DNA from: an uncultured Oscillibacter sp. | GTDB lineage: Bacteria > Bacillota > Clostridia > Oscillospirales > Oscillospiraceae | Assembly: GCA_910588005.1 (NCBI GenBank) | Contig: CAJUQM010000001.1 | Coordinates: 1 to 64,000, forward strand | Length of the DNA: 64,000 nucleotides | Direction: 5' to 3' | In this document: positions 23,586 to 32,248 of the stretch, piece after piece | Position numbering within the stretch: the first letter of the stretch is position 1 | Layout: the number at the start of each line of letters is the position of its first letter | Notes under the pieces: generated by a model | What the model was told of the DNA's origin: nothing | Databases searched by the model: none | What the model saw: the letters and a program-made list of their open reading frames with translations, nothing else | Made by a program: the position numbers and the translations under genes

Positions 23586-23615
23586 ATTCTATGAACTGTC
23601 AGTCCGCTTTATGCC
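23586..23615 (-). promoter_or_regulatory. Putative sigma-E promoter of sipL
   Basis: Minus strand: a -35-like GCATAAA and a -10-like CATAGAAT (23586-23593), 14 bp apart. From -10 into the leader the sequence matches the spoIVA promoter at 16 of 18 positions (23576-23593 against 19363-19380). Confidence 0.55.
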
Positions 23616-23645
23616 ATTGCCACGGTGCTTTCCTTCCCAATAAAC

Positions 23646-23720
23646 TTAACTTTTGACTTTGAACAGCCTGCGCAAAATACCCCGCAAAGCCTTAGGGGAT
23701 TTCCAAACCACGATATTCAT
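23646..23720 (-). CDS. spoVM: Stage V sporulation protein M (24-residue coat anchor)
   Basis: A 24-codon gene, ATG at 23720 with AAAGGAG at 8 bases. The peptide starts MNIVVWKSPKALRGILRRLF and ends in a basic tail, the amphipathic-helix pattern of SpoVM: short hydrophobic head, a proline at position 9, Gly near the middle, Arg/Lys-rich end. SpoVM senses the convex forespore membrane and recruits SpoIVA. In B. subtilis spoVM lies just downstream of prpC-prkC-rsgA; here the same order rsgA then spoVM is kept, which supports the call. Such short genes are usually missed by gene callers. Confidence 0.88.
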   Translation of the reverse strand: MNIVVWKSPKALRGILRRLFKVKS

Positions 23721-23734
23721 GCCCAAACTCCTTT

Positions 23735-23893
23735 CTACCGCTTGCAGCAGGCAAGACCACACGCAATCAATAAAAATGCCACCAGCAGCATCAATGCCCC
23801 CACGGGAAAGATGGCCGCGATCAGGATTCCGGCGCCCAGCGCCACCGCGCAAATCCCCAGAATCAGACCGCCGCCCGGACCTCCATTACACAT
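23735..23893 (-). CDS. 52-residue Gly-rich two-segment membrane protein
   Basis: The ATG at 23893 follows GGAGGCGGGAC. The protein starts MCNGGPGGGLILGICAVALG and continues with a second hydrophobic stretch (VGALMLLVAFLLIACGLACC). It lies 14 bp upstream of spoVM on the same strand and after the rsgA terminator, so the two may be co-transcribed as a small sporulation unit. No known family is recognised with confidence. The frame extends to 24004, but only the inner ATG has a binding site. Confidence 0.65.
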   Translation of the reverse strand: MCNGGPGGGLILGICAVALGAGILIAAIFPVGALMLLVAFLLIACGLACCKR

Positions 23894-23955
23894 GCGTCCC
23901 GCCTCCTTTCCTGCTAACAGTATATCCGCAGAGTCTGTCCGAGGTGCGGCAATAT

Positions 23956-23990
23956 AAAAAGGCCGCTGGAGGTCTTCATCTCCAGCGGCC
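23956..23990 (-). terminator. Terminator of the rsgA operon
   Basis: An 11-bp perfect stem (23961-23971 with 23980-23990), followed on the minus strand by TTTTT. It ends the long operon before the spoVM unit. Confidence 0.85.
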
Positions 23991-24035
23991 GCAAAAAAAT
24001 CCATTTTAAAGGTTTTTTTAATCAGTATAATGGCA

Positions 24036-24932
24036 TTATTTTCTTCCCTTTACTGCATTCCACTCCTGTAAAGACTTTAATTCCTCATGCAGCCGCAGAT
24101 AACTCCTGTGACGGCTTACCTGGATTTTTCCACTTTGTACAGCCTCCAATACAGCGCACCCGCTCTCTTTGGTATGGCTGCATCCTGTAAATTGACAGCT
24201 GCCCAGATACGGTCCAAACTCCAAAAAGGTCTCAGGCAGGTGTTTTTTCAGCTCTAAATTTAATTCATTCGTCTCAAACGAAGAAAAACCTGGAGAGTCC
24301 ACCACTTCGGCTCCGCAGCCCAGCTTATAGAGTTCCACATGACGCGTGGTATGCCGGCCCCGCCCCAGAGCTTGACTGACCTCTCCCACCTGAATATGGA
24401 ATTGTGGATCTAACGCGTTTAAAATACTGGACTTTCCAACACCGGAATTTCCTGTAAAGGCAGATAGCTTTCCAGAGATCAGAGTCTTTAGATCCTCGAT
24501 TCCCTCTCCTGTCACCGCGCTGATCCGAAGGGTGGGAAATCCAGCGGCACAATAGATCCCATACAATTCATCCGCCTGGTCTAAATCACATTTGTTCAAA
24601 AGAACCACTACCTGGCATTCCTTCAGCGCCGCAATGGCCGCAACCCGGTCAATGAGAAATGGATCTGTCCTGGGAACAGCGGCAGACGCAATAACCACCA
24701 ACTGATCGATATTGGCGACAGCGGGCCGGACAAAGGTGTTTTTTCTAGAACAAATATGTTCCAGAAATCCCTCGCCATTGCCCAGCTCCCGGACCGCCAC
24801 TCGATCTCCCACCAGAGGGGAAATTCCGTCTTTACGGAATTTCCCCCTGGCGCGGCAGGTGAGAATCCGGTTATCCACATCCACATAATAAAAGCCGCTG
24901 AGTGCTTTTAAAATTCGTCCCTCCGCCATCAT
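24036..24932 (-). CDS. rsgA: Ribosome small-subunit-dependent GTPase RsgA
   Basis: 298 residues: an N-terminal OB fold (about 1-70), a circularly permuted GTPase (NKCD motif as VVLLNKCDLDQ precedes the P-loop GNSGVGKSS, then the G3 VVDSPGFSSF), and a C-terminal zinc-binding region (CQFTGCSHTKESGCAV). It helps 30S subunit maturation. The start overlaps the prkC stop (ATGATG). In other Firmicutes the order prpC-prkC-rsgA is also kept. Confidence 0.96.
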   Translation of the reverse strand: MMAEGRILKALSGFYYVDVDNRILTCRARGKFRKDGISPLVGDRVAVRELGNGEGFLEHICSRKNTFVRPAVANIDQLVVIASAAVPRTDPFLIDRVAAIAALKECQVVVLLNKCDLDQADELYGIYCAAGFPTLRISAVTGEGIEDLKTLISGKLSAFTGNSGVGKSSILNALDPQFHIQVGEVSQALGRGRHTTRHVELYKLGCGAEVVDSPGFSSFETNELNLELKKHLPETFLEFGPYLGSCQFTGCSHTKESGCAVLEAVQSGKIQVSRHRSYLRLHEELKSLQEWNAVKGRK

Positions 24933-26914
24933 ACACCAAACATAATATCTTGGTCGTAGATGATCTCACCGTCCAGATAGGCTGTCACGTGGACCGTTCC
25001 GCTGCCTTCCAGCTCCAGGAAGTGGCTTCCGGGCCTGCAATCTATATTTTCAGCGAAGATACAGTCACTGTCTTGATAGATTTGCAGGTAACCGCTGTCA
25101 TGGACTGTCGGAATCGGAATCGTCAAAGAATAGGTCAAGATTGTCCCCGCTCCGTCCTCCGGGCCGTTACTGACGACTACGTTGACTTTTGTGCCAGGAG
25201 CAACTTCTCCAGAGGCGGGATCCTGACTGATGATCAAACCCTCATCCACTTCTGTACTGGCGTCATAGGTGATTTCGCCCAATTCCAGGCCGCCCAACTG
25301 CAGCATGCTCCTTGCCACATCCACTTGGAGATTTTTTACGGAAACAACCGTAACCGGCTGAGGACCCTTGCTGAGAACCACATAGACCGTATCCCCATTT
25401 TTCAGCTCCGAATCCTTGGCAGGTTCAAAGGAGATCACGTGGCCCTCGGTGACCTCGTCGCTGTACGCCCGCTCCTCCTCCATAATGGTCAAATTGTACT
25501 TTGCCTTTAGATCCTGCATCATCACTGTGACTTCCGCCATAGAGCGGTCCTTTAAGTCGGGCATAACACCGGTCTCTTGACCAGCGCTGATCCAAACAGT
25601 GATCACCAAGCTATCGCCCTTGCGGTTCTCACCTGCAGCCGGCTCTTGCTTGGCAATCTCTCCCGGCGCGTACTCATTGGAATAGAAGGTCTCCTCTCTG
25701 GTAACGATGGTAAAGATATCTTTGATCTCAGGCATCTCGTTGGCACTGGACAAGGTCTCCCCCAAGAGATTTGGCACAACGTATTGCTCCGGCGCTGCCG
25801 GGCTGAAAGAACTCAGAATGGAGCGGAACATCACACCCGCCAATGCCAAAGCCAACGCGCAGGCCACAACAACCAGTGCTATGCGCCCTTTGCTGGCACC
25901 GGACTCCGGCTGGTCGTAGTCATCATAATCCCGGCGGCGTTCCCGCTCTTTTTCCCGCGCTCTGACAGGGGCAGAACGATGGGAAACCACAACGTTGCCT
26001 CCGTTAGACCCGGCGGTCCGCAGCTTCGTAGTGGGTTCGTCTACCTCTTCAGGGCGTAGATCCCGCATCTCAAAATCCAAACTGGCACCGGGATTCTTGC
26101 GGAAAGACTCCAAGTCCTGAATCATCTCCTCGGCAGAGCCATACCGCCGCTCGATATCTGGAGCCATGGCTTTCATACAGATCAATTCCAGCTGTTCCGG
26201 AATCTCCGGGTTCACCTCTCTGGGGGCCAGCGGAATAGAACTCAAATGCTGGATGGCCACAGACACAGCGGAGTCCCCCTCAAAGGGCAATCGTCCTGCC
26301 AGCATCTCGTACAATACCACACCGGCAGAATAGATGTCGCTGCGGGCATCGGTTCTGTCTCCCCGCGCCTGCTCCGGCGAGATATAGTGAACGGATCCCA
26401 GGGCCTCCTGCGTCAAGGTCTGGGCAGAGTTCTCCAAACATGCGATCCCAAAATCGGCCACTTTTACGCTGCCGTCCCGCAAAACCATAATATTTTGCGG
26501 CTTAATATCACGGTGGACGATTCCACGGCTATGGGCATGGGAAAGCCCCCGCATGATTTGCGTAATAAAGTGCAGCGACTCTCTCCAATTTAAACGGCCG
26601 CGTTTTTCCATATACTGCTTCAACGTAATGCCGTCAATCAGTTCCATGACGATATACTCCATATCGCCGCCCTTGGACACGTCGTAAACCGACACAATGT
26701 TGGGGTGAGACAACTGGGCAACGGCTTGGGACTCCGCATTAAAACGGCGGCGAAAATCCGCATCCTGGGCCAAATCGCTTTTCAAAATCTTGATGGCTAC
26801 CAAACGGTTCAACCGATGGCATTTCGCCTTGTAAACCACCGCCATACCGCCCATGCCAATCCGCTCCAAAATTTCATAGCGGTTATCCAGCATTTTTCCG
26901 ATATACTGATCCAT
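24929..26914 (-). CDS. prkC: PASTA-domain serine/threonine kinase PrkC
   Basis: 661 residues. A cytoplasmic Hanks kinase spans about 10-270, with GMGGMAVVYKA, VAIKILK, catalytic HRDIKPQNIM, VADFGIA and SPEQARG. A juxtamembrane basic linker is followed by one membrane segment (about 345-365) and three extracellular PASTA repeats (about 378-580), then a beta-rich tail. PASTA repeats bind muropeptides; PrkC links wall state to growth and spore germination. Partner phosphatase PrpC is encoded 14 bp upstream. Confidence 0.96.
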   Translation of the reverse strand: MDQYIGKMLDNRYEILERIGMGGMAVVYKAKCHRLNRLVAIKILKSDLAQDADFRRRFNAESQAVAQLSHPNIVSVYDVSKGGDMEYIVMELIDGITLKQYMEKRGRLNWRESLHFITQIMRGLSHAHSRGIVHRDIKPQNIMVLRDGSVKVADFGIACLENSAQTLTQEALGSVHYISPEQARGDRTDARSDIYSAGVVLYEMLAGRLPFEGDSAVSVAIQHLSSIPLAPREVNPEIPEQLELICMKAMAPDIERRYGSAEEMIQDLESFRKNPGASLDFEMRDLRPEEVDEPTTKLRTAGSNGGNVVVSHRSAPVRAREKERERRRDYDDYDQPESGASKGRIALVVVACALALALAGVMFRSILSSFSPAAPEQYVVPNLLGETLSSANEMPEIKDIFTIVTREETFYSNEYAPGEIAKQEPAAGENRKGDSLVITVWISAGQETGVMPDLKDRSMAEVTVMMQDLKAKYNLTIMEEERAYSDEVTEGHVISFEPAKDSELKNGDTVYVVLSKGPQPVTVVSVKNLQVDVARSMLQLGGLELGEITYDASTEVDEGLIISQDPASGEVAPGTKVNVVVSNGPEDGAGTILTYSLTIPIPTVHDSGYLQIYQDSDCIFAENIDCRPGSHFLELEGSGTVHVTAYLDGEIIYDQDIMFGV

Positions 26915-26927
26915 AGTCTCCCCCTTC

Positions 26928-27668
26928 TTACAGCACTTGCAACAACACGGCGGTCACATTGTCCGGCGCACCGTGTTCCTTGGCAATCTGCAGCAGCCAC
27001 TCCAGGGCATGTTCCAACCCCTCGCTATGGAGGACCACAGACAGCATCTCCTGATCTGTAACAGTATTAACCAGACCATCGCTACACAAAAGCAAAAATT
27101 CTCCTGCCGCCATAGGACAGATGTATCCGTCGCATTCCGCGTCAATATCCGGTCCCAACGCCCTGGTAATGAGATTCCGGTTCGGATGGCGCCTGGCCTC
27201 CTCGGCGGTAATATCCCCCCGCTCCACCATGCTTTGCACCAGGGAGTGGTCTGTGGTCACTCTGGTAATCCCCGCAGCTGAAATATGATAGGCCCGGCTG
27301 TCTCCCACATTGGTGATAACCGCCCCATCCGCGTATGTTATGGCGGAGACCAGGGTTGTACCCATGCCGCCGTACTCCGGCGATTCTCCGGCAACGGTCT
27401 GAATCGCCCGGTTAGCCAGAGAGACTGCGTAAGACGAAGCCTCCCGCAGCTGCTCCGGGTTCATAGCGGCGGTCAGCACCTTCTCCAGCTCCTCCAAATA
27501 GGTGGTAACGGCGATCTGGCTGGCCAGCTTTCCGCCGGCGGCGCCGCCCATACCGTCGCAGACCACGCAGACCGTGTGGCCGGAGAGGGTCTCCTCTCTC
27601 ACCGCATAAGCATCTTGATTCTCCTTGCGAACCAATCCCACATCGGTGATCCCCTGTACTCGAATCAT
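26928..27668 (-). CDS. prpC: PP2C-type protein phosphatase PrpC
   Basis: 246 residues with PPM motifs: VGLVRKENQDAYAV, CDGMGGAAGG (metal Asp), NVGDSRAYHI, TDHSLVQ, LLCSDGLVNTV and APDNVTAV. It removes phosphates placed by PrkC, its neighbour. The start overlaps the end of rlmN by a few bases. Confidence 0.95.
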   Translation of the reverse strand: MIRVQGITDVGLVRKENQDAYAVREETLSGHTVCVVCDGMGGAAGGKLASQIAVTTYLEELEKVLTAAMNPEQLREASSYAVSLANRAIQTVAGESPEYGGMGTTLVSAITYADGAVITNVGDSRAYHISAAGITRVTTDHSLVQSMVERGDITAEEARRHPNRNLITRALGPDIDAECDGYICPMAAGEFLLLCSDGLVNTVTDQEMLSVVLHSEGLEHALEWLLQIAKEHGAPDNVTAVLLQVL

Positions 27669-28708
27669 TGGGAACTCTCCCCTTTCTGTGCTTCTTCCAT
27701 TGCCTTCCGCCGGAGCTGTCCGCAGGAGGCGTCAATATCTCCGCCCAAGCTTCGCCGCACAGTGGCGGTAAGCCCGTGAGATTCCAAACGCTTTTGAAAA
27801 TCTGCCAGACGTCCGGAGGGTTTGAAGGAACTCTCAGCCACGTCATTCAGCGGAATCAAGTTCACATGCCCCGGCATGCCCCGCAGCTTTTGTGCAATCA
27901 GATCCGCCTGCCAGTCATGGTCATTGACATTGCCGATCAGGGCATATTCAAAGGAAATCCGGCGGCCGGTCGTTTGGAAGTAGTGGTGACAGGCGGCAAA
28001 CAATTCCTCCACGTCATAAGCCCGGTTTACCGGCATAATGCGGGAACGAGTTTCACTGTCCGGCGCATGGAGGGAGACGGACAACGTCAACTGCAATTCC
28101 AGCTCCGCCAGACGGAAAATACCAGGGACCAACCCGCAAGTGGACAGGGAGATATGCCGCATGCCGATGTTCAATCCATCCGGATGATTTACCAGCTCTA
28201 AAAATCGAAGCACCGCATCCAGATTGTCCAGCGGCTCACCGATCCCCATCAACACAATATTGGAGACAGGCTCACCTGAATCCAACTGAGTAAAGATCAC
28301 CTGGTCCAGCATTTCGCCAGGCGTCAGATCCCGGACCTTTCCCGCAATGGTAGAGGCACAGAAGGCGCACCCCATCCGGCACCCCACTTGAGAGGAGATA
28401 CAGACGGTATTGCCGTGGCGGTACCGCATGAGAACAGATTCAATGCAGTTGCCATCCTCCAGCTCCCATAGATATTTGATTGTCCCATCCAGACGAGAGA
28501 CCTGTTTTCTAACCGGTCTCGGTACGTCGAGAGGATAAGAGGCCTCCAGCTTCCGCCGGAGATCTTTGGGAATATTCCCCATTTCGTCGTAGGACGTTAT
28601 CCCTTTGTGCAGCCAGGTAAACACCTGCTTCCCGCGGAAAGCAGGTTCCCCCATGGCCCGCAGAGTCTCTGTCAGTTCCGGCAGGGTCAGTGATTTCAGC
28701 TCGTTCAT
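27665..28708 (-). CDS. rlmN: 23S rRNA (adenine-2503-C2)-methyltransferase RlmN
   Basis: 347 residues. Radical SAM enzyme with CxxxCxxC in GCRMGCAFCAST, preceded by TVCISSQV, plus the methyl-carrying Cys in the C-terminal GGDIDASCGQLR segment. It methylates A2503 of 23S rRNA and A37 of some tRNAs. The ATG at 28708 follows GAGGAG and overlaps the rsmB stop (ATGA); a longer frame to 28774 lies inside rsmB. Confidence 0.96.
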   Translation of the reverse strand: MNELKSLTLPELTETLRAMGEPAFRGKQVFTWLHKGITSYDEMGNIPKDLRRKLEASYPLDVPRPVRKQVSRLDGTIKYLWELEDGNCIESVLMRYRHGNTVCISSQVGCRMGCAFCASTIAGKVRDLTPGEMLDQVIFTQLDSGEPVSNIVLMGIGEPLDNLDAVLRFLELVNHPDGLNIGMRHISLSTCGLVPGIFRLAELELQLTLSVSLHAPDSETRSRIMPVNRAYDVEELFAACHHYFQTTGRRISFEYALIGNVNDHDWQADLIAQKLRGMPGHVNLIPLNDVAESSFKPSGRLADFQKRLESHGLTATVRRSLGGDIDASCGQLRRKAMEEAQKGESSQ

Positions 28709-30033
28709 ACGCTCCTCGCTTGCCGCCGCATGCGGCAGATGTAAAAGCCGTCGGTGCCGTGGCGCTGCGGCCATAGGGTGATCTCCCCGGAGATCTCTCC
28801 CAAGAACGGCAATAAAAACATCTCCCGGGAAAAATCCGGGTGCTCCGCCAAAAAAGCGTCTGTGGTTTGACCGTTTTCCTCCGGCAGAATGGTGCAGGTG
28901 GAGTATACCAGCGCTCCGCCGGGTCTCACATAGGCAGCAGCGTTATTTAAAATGTCATACTGGATCGAGGGCAGTGAAAAGAGATCATCTGCCTTTTTAT
29001 AGCGGACATCCGGTTTTTTCCGGATAATGCCGAGACCTGAACAGGGCGCATCCACCAGCACGGTATCAAATTGCTCCGCCCACTCCGGACGAAAAACCCG
29101 CCCATCCACAGCCGCAGTATCGATACAGGTAAGTCTCAGCCGCTCCGCGCCCTCTTGGATGCGCTTTAGTTTGTTTTCCCGGATATCACAAGCTAGAATA
29201 CGGCCCTGGCCGCCCAGTGCGGCGGCGGCGGAAAAGGACTTTCCGCCGGGAGCCGCGCACACATCCAGCACCTGGTCTCCCGGTTTTACCTTCATCGCCG
29301 AAACAGCCAGACAGGCCGCCGGATCCTGAATGTAAAAGGCCCCTTCCCGAAACGCTCTCAGCCGCTCCAGATCCCCCGTCCCAGACAGCAGCAGACATCC
29401 CGGAAGCCACGGATGTGCCTCTGCGCCCACACCTTCCGACGCCAGCGCCGCTTGAAGCGCGTCCACTGTTCCCCACATAGGATTGATCTGAGCCGCCGTG
29501 GGCGGCTGGCTGTTGCTGGCCGTGAGAAAACGCTCCGTCTCCTCCCTGCCCAGTATCTCCAAAAGGCGTTTTACCAGCCATTTGGGATGGCTGTATCGAA
29601 TAGAGAGGTATTTTGCCTCCTCCCTCTCCGGAATTGGCGGCAAATGGTTTTTATTCTGTGAAATTTTCCGCAAAACGGCGTTGACCAGGCCGGCGGCCTG
29701 TCCCCGTCCAGCCCCTTTTGCCAGCTCCACAGAGGTGTTTACGGCGGCGCTGTCCGGAACTCTCTCCAAAAACAATATCTGGTATGAGCCGATGCGCAGA
29801 ATCTCTAACAGCGGCGGCTGGAGATGCTCCGGTTTTTGCGTGCAATATGCCGCGATATAGAAATCCAGCAGCATCCGGTTCTGCGTCACTCCGTAGACTA
29901 TGCGGCTGCACAGGGCGGCCTCCGAACCGGTCAGACCGTCTCTGCTCAACCGGGCCTTTAAGGCGGCGTCTGCCCAAGCGCCCTTAATGCGGCAGGCAGA
30001 CAATACCCGCAGCGCCGTCTCCCGAGCGCTCAC
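28705..30033 (-). CDS. rsmB: 16S rRNA m5C967 methyltransferase RsmB
   Basis: 442 residues. An N-terminal NusB-like RNA-binding domain (about 1-135) is followed by a Rossmann methyltransferase with DVCAAPGGKSFSAAA, DAPCSGLGIIRKKPDVRYK (PC motif Cys) and YSTCTILPEEN (catalytic TC Cys). It sits between the YugP-like protease and rlmN with overlapping ends, in an rRNA modification block. Confidence 0.95.
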   Translation of the reverse strand: MSARETALRVLSACRIKGAWADAALKARLSRDGLTGSEAALCSRIVYGVTQNRMLLDFYIAAYCTQKPEHLQPPLLEILRIGSYQILFLERVPDSAAVNTSVELAKGAGRGQAAGLVNAVLRKISQNKNHLPPIPEREEAKYLSIRYSHPKWLVKRLLEILGREETERFLTASNSQPPTAAQINPMWGTVDALQAALASEGVGAEAHPWLPGCLLLSGTGDLERLRAFREGAFYIQDPAACLAVSAMKVKPGDQVLDVCAAPGGKSFSAAAALGGQGRILACDIRENKLKRIQEGAERLRLTCIDTAAVDGRVFRPEWAEQFDTVLVDAPCSGLGIIRKKPDVRYKKADDLFSLPSIQYDILNNAAAYVRPGGALVYSTCTILPEENGQTTDAFLAEHPDFSREMFLLPFLGEISGEITLWPQRHGTDGFYICRMRRQARSV

Positions 30034-30764
30034 CGGCGGCCTCCTCTGCGGTCACCGCCGCTCCGTGCCAAAAATATCAGCACAAACCGCAGCAGCTGCA
30101 AGGCGGACATCAGCAGCGCGGCCACATAGGTCATCGCCGCCGCCCGCAGAACCCTTTTGGCTCCGCCGATCTCGTCCTCCTCCAATAAGCGCTGTCCCTC
30201 AATGGTCTCAATGGCCCTGGCAGAGGCATTGAACTCCACCGGCAGCGTCACCAGCTGAAACACCGTGGTCAGGGAAAACAGTAGAATTCCCGCCAGAAAC
30301 AGCATTTGACTGTACAGCACCATACCGATAATCAACAGTATGAAGGAAAATTTGGAACCGATCTGGGTAGCGGGAATAATCGCTCCCCGCAGCCGTACCG
30401 GACCATAGTTCTCGGCATACTGAACCGCGTGACCCGCCTCATGGGCGGCTACGCCAACCGCTGCAACCGTAGGCGCATTGTAGACAGAGTCGGACAAATA
30501 AATCGTATTATCCCTGGGGTCATAGTGATCGGTTAGGCTTCCCCGGCAGGCCCTGACGGGCACATCGTATACACCGTGGGCGCGGAGAACGGCCTCCGCC
30601 GCCTGGGCGCCGGTCAAACGCCTGCGATTATTAACGGCACTGTATTTTCGAAAGTTTCCGCTGACTTGACATTGTGCCCACAGGGACAGAATCATCACTG
30701 GAATCAGCAAAATGCAGTAAATATTATTGGCAAAAAAAGCGCCGTAACTGTAATAATAAGGCAT
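30030..30764 (-). CDS. Zinc metallopeptidase, YugP family
   Basis: 244 residues. An N-terminal membrane segment, a soluble part with the zinc site VAAHEAGHAVQYAE, and two to three further membrane segments towards the C-terminus. This DUF/peptidase family is widespread in Firmicutes and of unknown substrate. The ATG at 30764 (MPYYYSYG) is chosen because AGGAG precedes it; the frame extends to 30872 inside fmt. The genomic place between fmt and rsmB is common in Clostridia. Confidence 0.9.
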   Translation of the reverse strand: MPYYYSYGAFFANNIYCILLIPVMILSLWAQCQVSGNFRKYSAVNNRRRLTGAQAAEAVLRAHGVYDVPVRACRGSLTDHYDPRDNTIYLSDSVYNAPTVAAVGVAAHEAGHAVQYAENYGPVRLRGAIIPATQIGSKFSFILLIIGMVLYSQMLFLAGILLFSLTTVFQLVTLPVEFNASARAIETIEGQRLLEEDEIGGAKRVLRAAAMTYVAALLMSALQLLRFVLIFLARSGGDRRGGRR

Positions 30765-30777
30765 AATTCTCCTCAAT

Positions 30778-31698
30778 TCAGCGTTGGATTGGATGACCTG
30801 CCAGATAAGCCGCCGCGGCCATCCGTTTGCCCCCCTGGGCCTGTAGTTCCAAGACCCGGAGCACTTTGCCATCCCCGCAGGCCAGGTCGATCCCCTGTTT
30901 CCCCGCCGCTATAATGGATCCGGGGGCAGCTGCGGTCTCTTCTCCTATCTCCCGTACAAAGAACAGCTTCATGGGTTCGCCGCTGATCACATCCGTTGAA
31001 GCGCAGGGCCAGGGAATCAGTCCCCGAACCTGACATGCAATTTCGCGAGCGGGACGGGACCAGTCAATCGGGGACATCTCCTTACCCAGCATGGGCGCAT
31101 AGGTGTGTAAAGACGCATCCTGAGGCACCCTCGCGGCGGTTCCGTCCGCCAATGACGCCACCGCCTGGGACAGTGCCCCTGCGCCCAAGTCCGCCAAACG
31201 CGCAGTCAGGGACTGGGCGTCCTCCTCCTCCCCGATGGGAGTGGATTTCTGCAAAATCACATCGCCGGCATCCAGTTCTTTCGCCATATACATGATGGAG
31301 ACGCCGCTCTCCTTCTCGCCGTTTAAGATGGCCCAGTTGATCGGTGCGGCGCCGCGGTATTTTGGAAGGAGAGAGGAGTGGACATTGATACACCCATAGT
31401 GCGGAACGCCCAAAATCTCTTCCGGCAAAATCTTTCCATAGGCCGCCACCACAATCAGTTCCGGCGCAAGGTCTCGCACCAGGCTCAGCGCCTCACTGGA
31501 CCGCATAGACAGGGGCTGATAAACCGGGATTTTTTCTGTCAACGCATATTCCTTTACGGGCGAAAAAGACAGCTTATGTCCCCTGTTTTTCGGTTTATCC
31601 GGCTGAGTGAATACGCCGCACACCGTATGACCATCTTTGACCAGACGCCGCAGAGATGTCACGGCAAATTCCGGCGTCCCCATAAACAGAATCCGCAC
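30778..31698 (-). CDS. fmt: Methionyl-tRNA formyltransferase
   Basis: 306 residues. Puts the formyl group on initiator tRNA. Motifs: ILFMGTPEFAV at the start, VVAAYGKILPEEIL, and NVHSSLLPKYRGAAPINWAI with the catalytic Asn-His and the tRNA-contact loop. The deformylase gene that undoes the reaction on nascent protein lies just upstream. Confidence 0.96.
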   Translation of the reverse strand: MRILFMGTPEFAVTSLRRLVKDGHTVCGVFTQPDKPKNRGHKLSFSPVKEYALTEKIPVYQPLSMRSSEALSLVRDLAPELIVVAAYGKILPEEILGVPHYGCINVHSSLLPKYRGAAPINWAILNGEKESGVSIMYMAKELDAGDVILQKSTPIGEEEDAQSLTARLADLGAGALSQAVASLADGTAARVPQDASLHTYAPMLGKEMSPIDWSRPAREIACQVRGLIPWPCASTDVISGEPMKLFFVREIGEETAAAPGSIIAAGKQGIDLACGDGKVLRVLELQAQGGKRMAAAAYLAGHPIQR

Positions 31699-31702
31699 GG
31701 AC

Positions 31703-32197
31703 TTATTCCTCCTCTTCTTCCAGGTACGTCTCTAATTCCTCTTCCGTGAGGAACCGGTCAATGTGTTCGGTATACATGTGACCATCCAAATGCTCAATCT
31801 CATGGCAGAAGGCCCGCGCCGTCAATCCTTCTCCCTCCGCCTCAAACCAATCTCCGTAGCGGTCCTGGGCTCGTACTCGCACTACGTTGGGCCGGGTGAC
31901 AATTCCCCATTTTCCGGGAACGCTGAGACACCCCTCTAATCCCGTCTGCTCGCCGCTCTGGGACAGGATCTCCGGATTGACCAGTTCCAGGAACTCCTCT
32001 GCGTCTTCATCCAAAACCAGGCATACCCGGCGCAGCACTCCTACCTGGGGTGCTGCCAGACCGGCACCGTTGGCCTCAGACAGCGTCTCCGCCATGTCGT
32101 CCAGCAATTGGTGCAGCCGGGAATTAAACGCCGTCACAGGGCGGCAGACCTTGGTCAGGCAATCCTCGCCTTGCTCCACGATTTTTCGCAATGCCAT
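31703..32197 (-). CDS. def: Peptide deformylase
   Basis: 164 residues. Removes formyl from nascent chains. All three motifs are present: GLAAPQVGV (GxGxAAxQ), EGCLSVPG with the metal Cys, and FCHEIEHLDGH (HExxH). The acidic C-terminal tail (ETYLEEEEE) is longer than usual. It starts 5 bp before fmt, the classic def-fmt pairing. Confidence 0.95.
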   Translation of the reverse strand: MALRKIVEQGEDCLTKVCRPVTAFNSRLHQLLDDMAETLSEANGAGLAAPQVGVLRRVCLVLDEDAEEFLELVNPEILSQSGEQTGLEGCLSVPGKWGIVTRPNVVRVRAQDRYGDWFEAEGEGLTARAFCHEIEHLDGHMYTEHIDRFLTEEELETYLEEEEE

Positions 32198-32248
32198 AAA
32201 TTTTTTCCTCCCTGATGGTTCGGACCGCTCTTTCGCAGGATCAAATTC

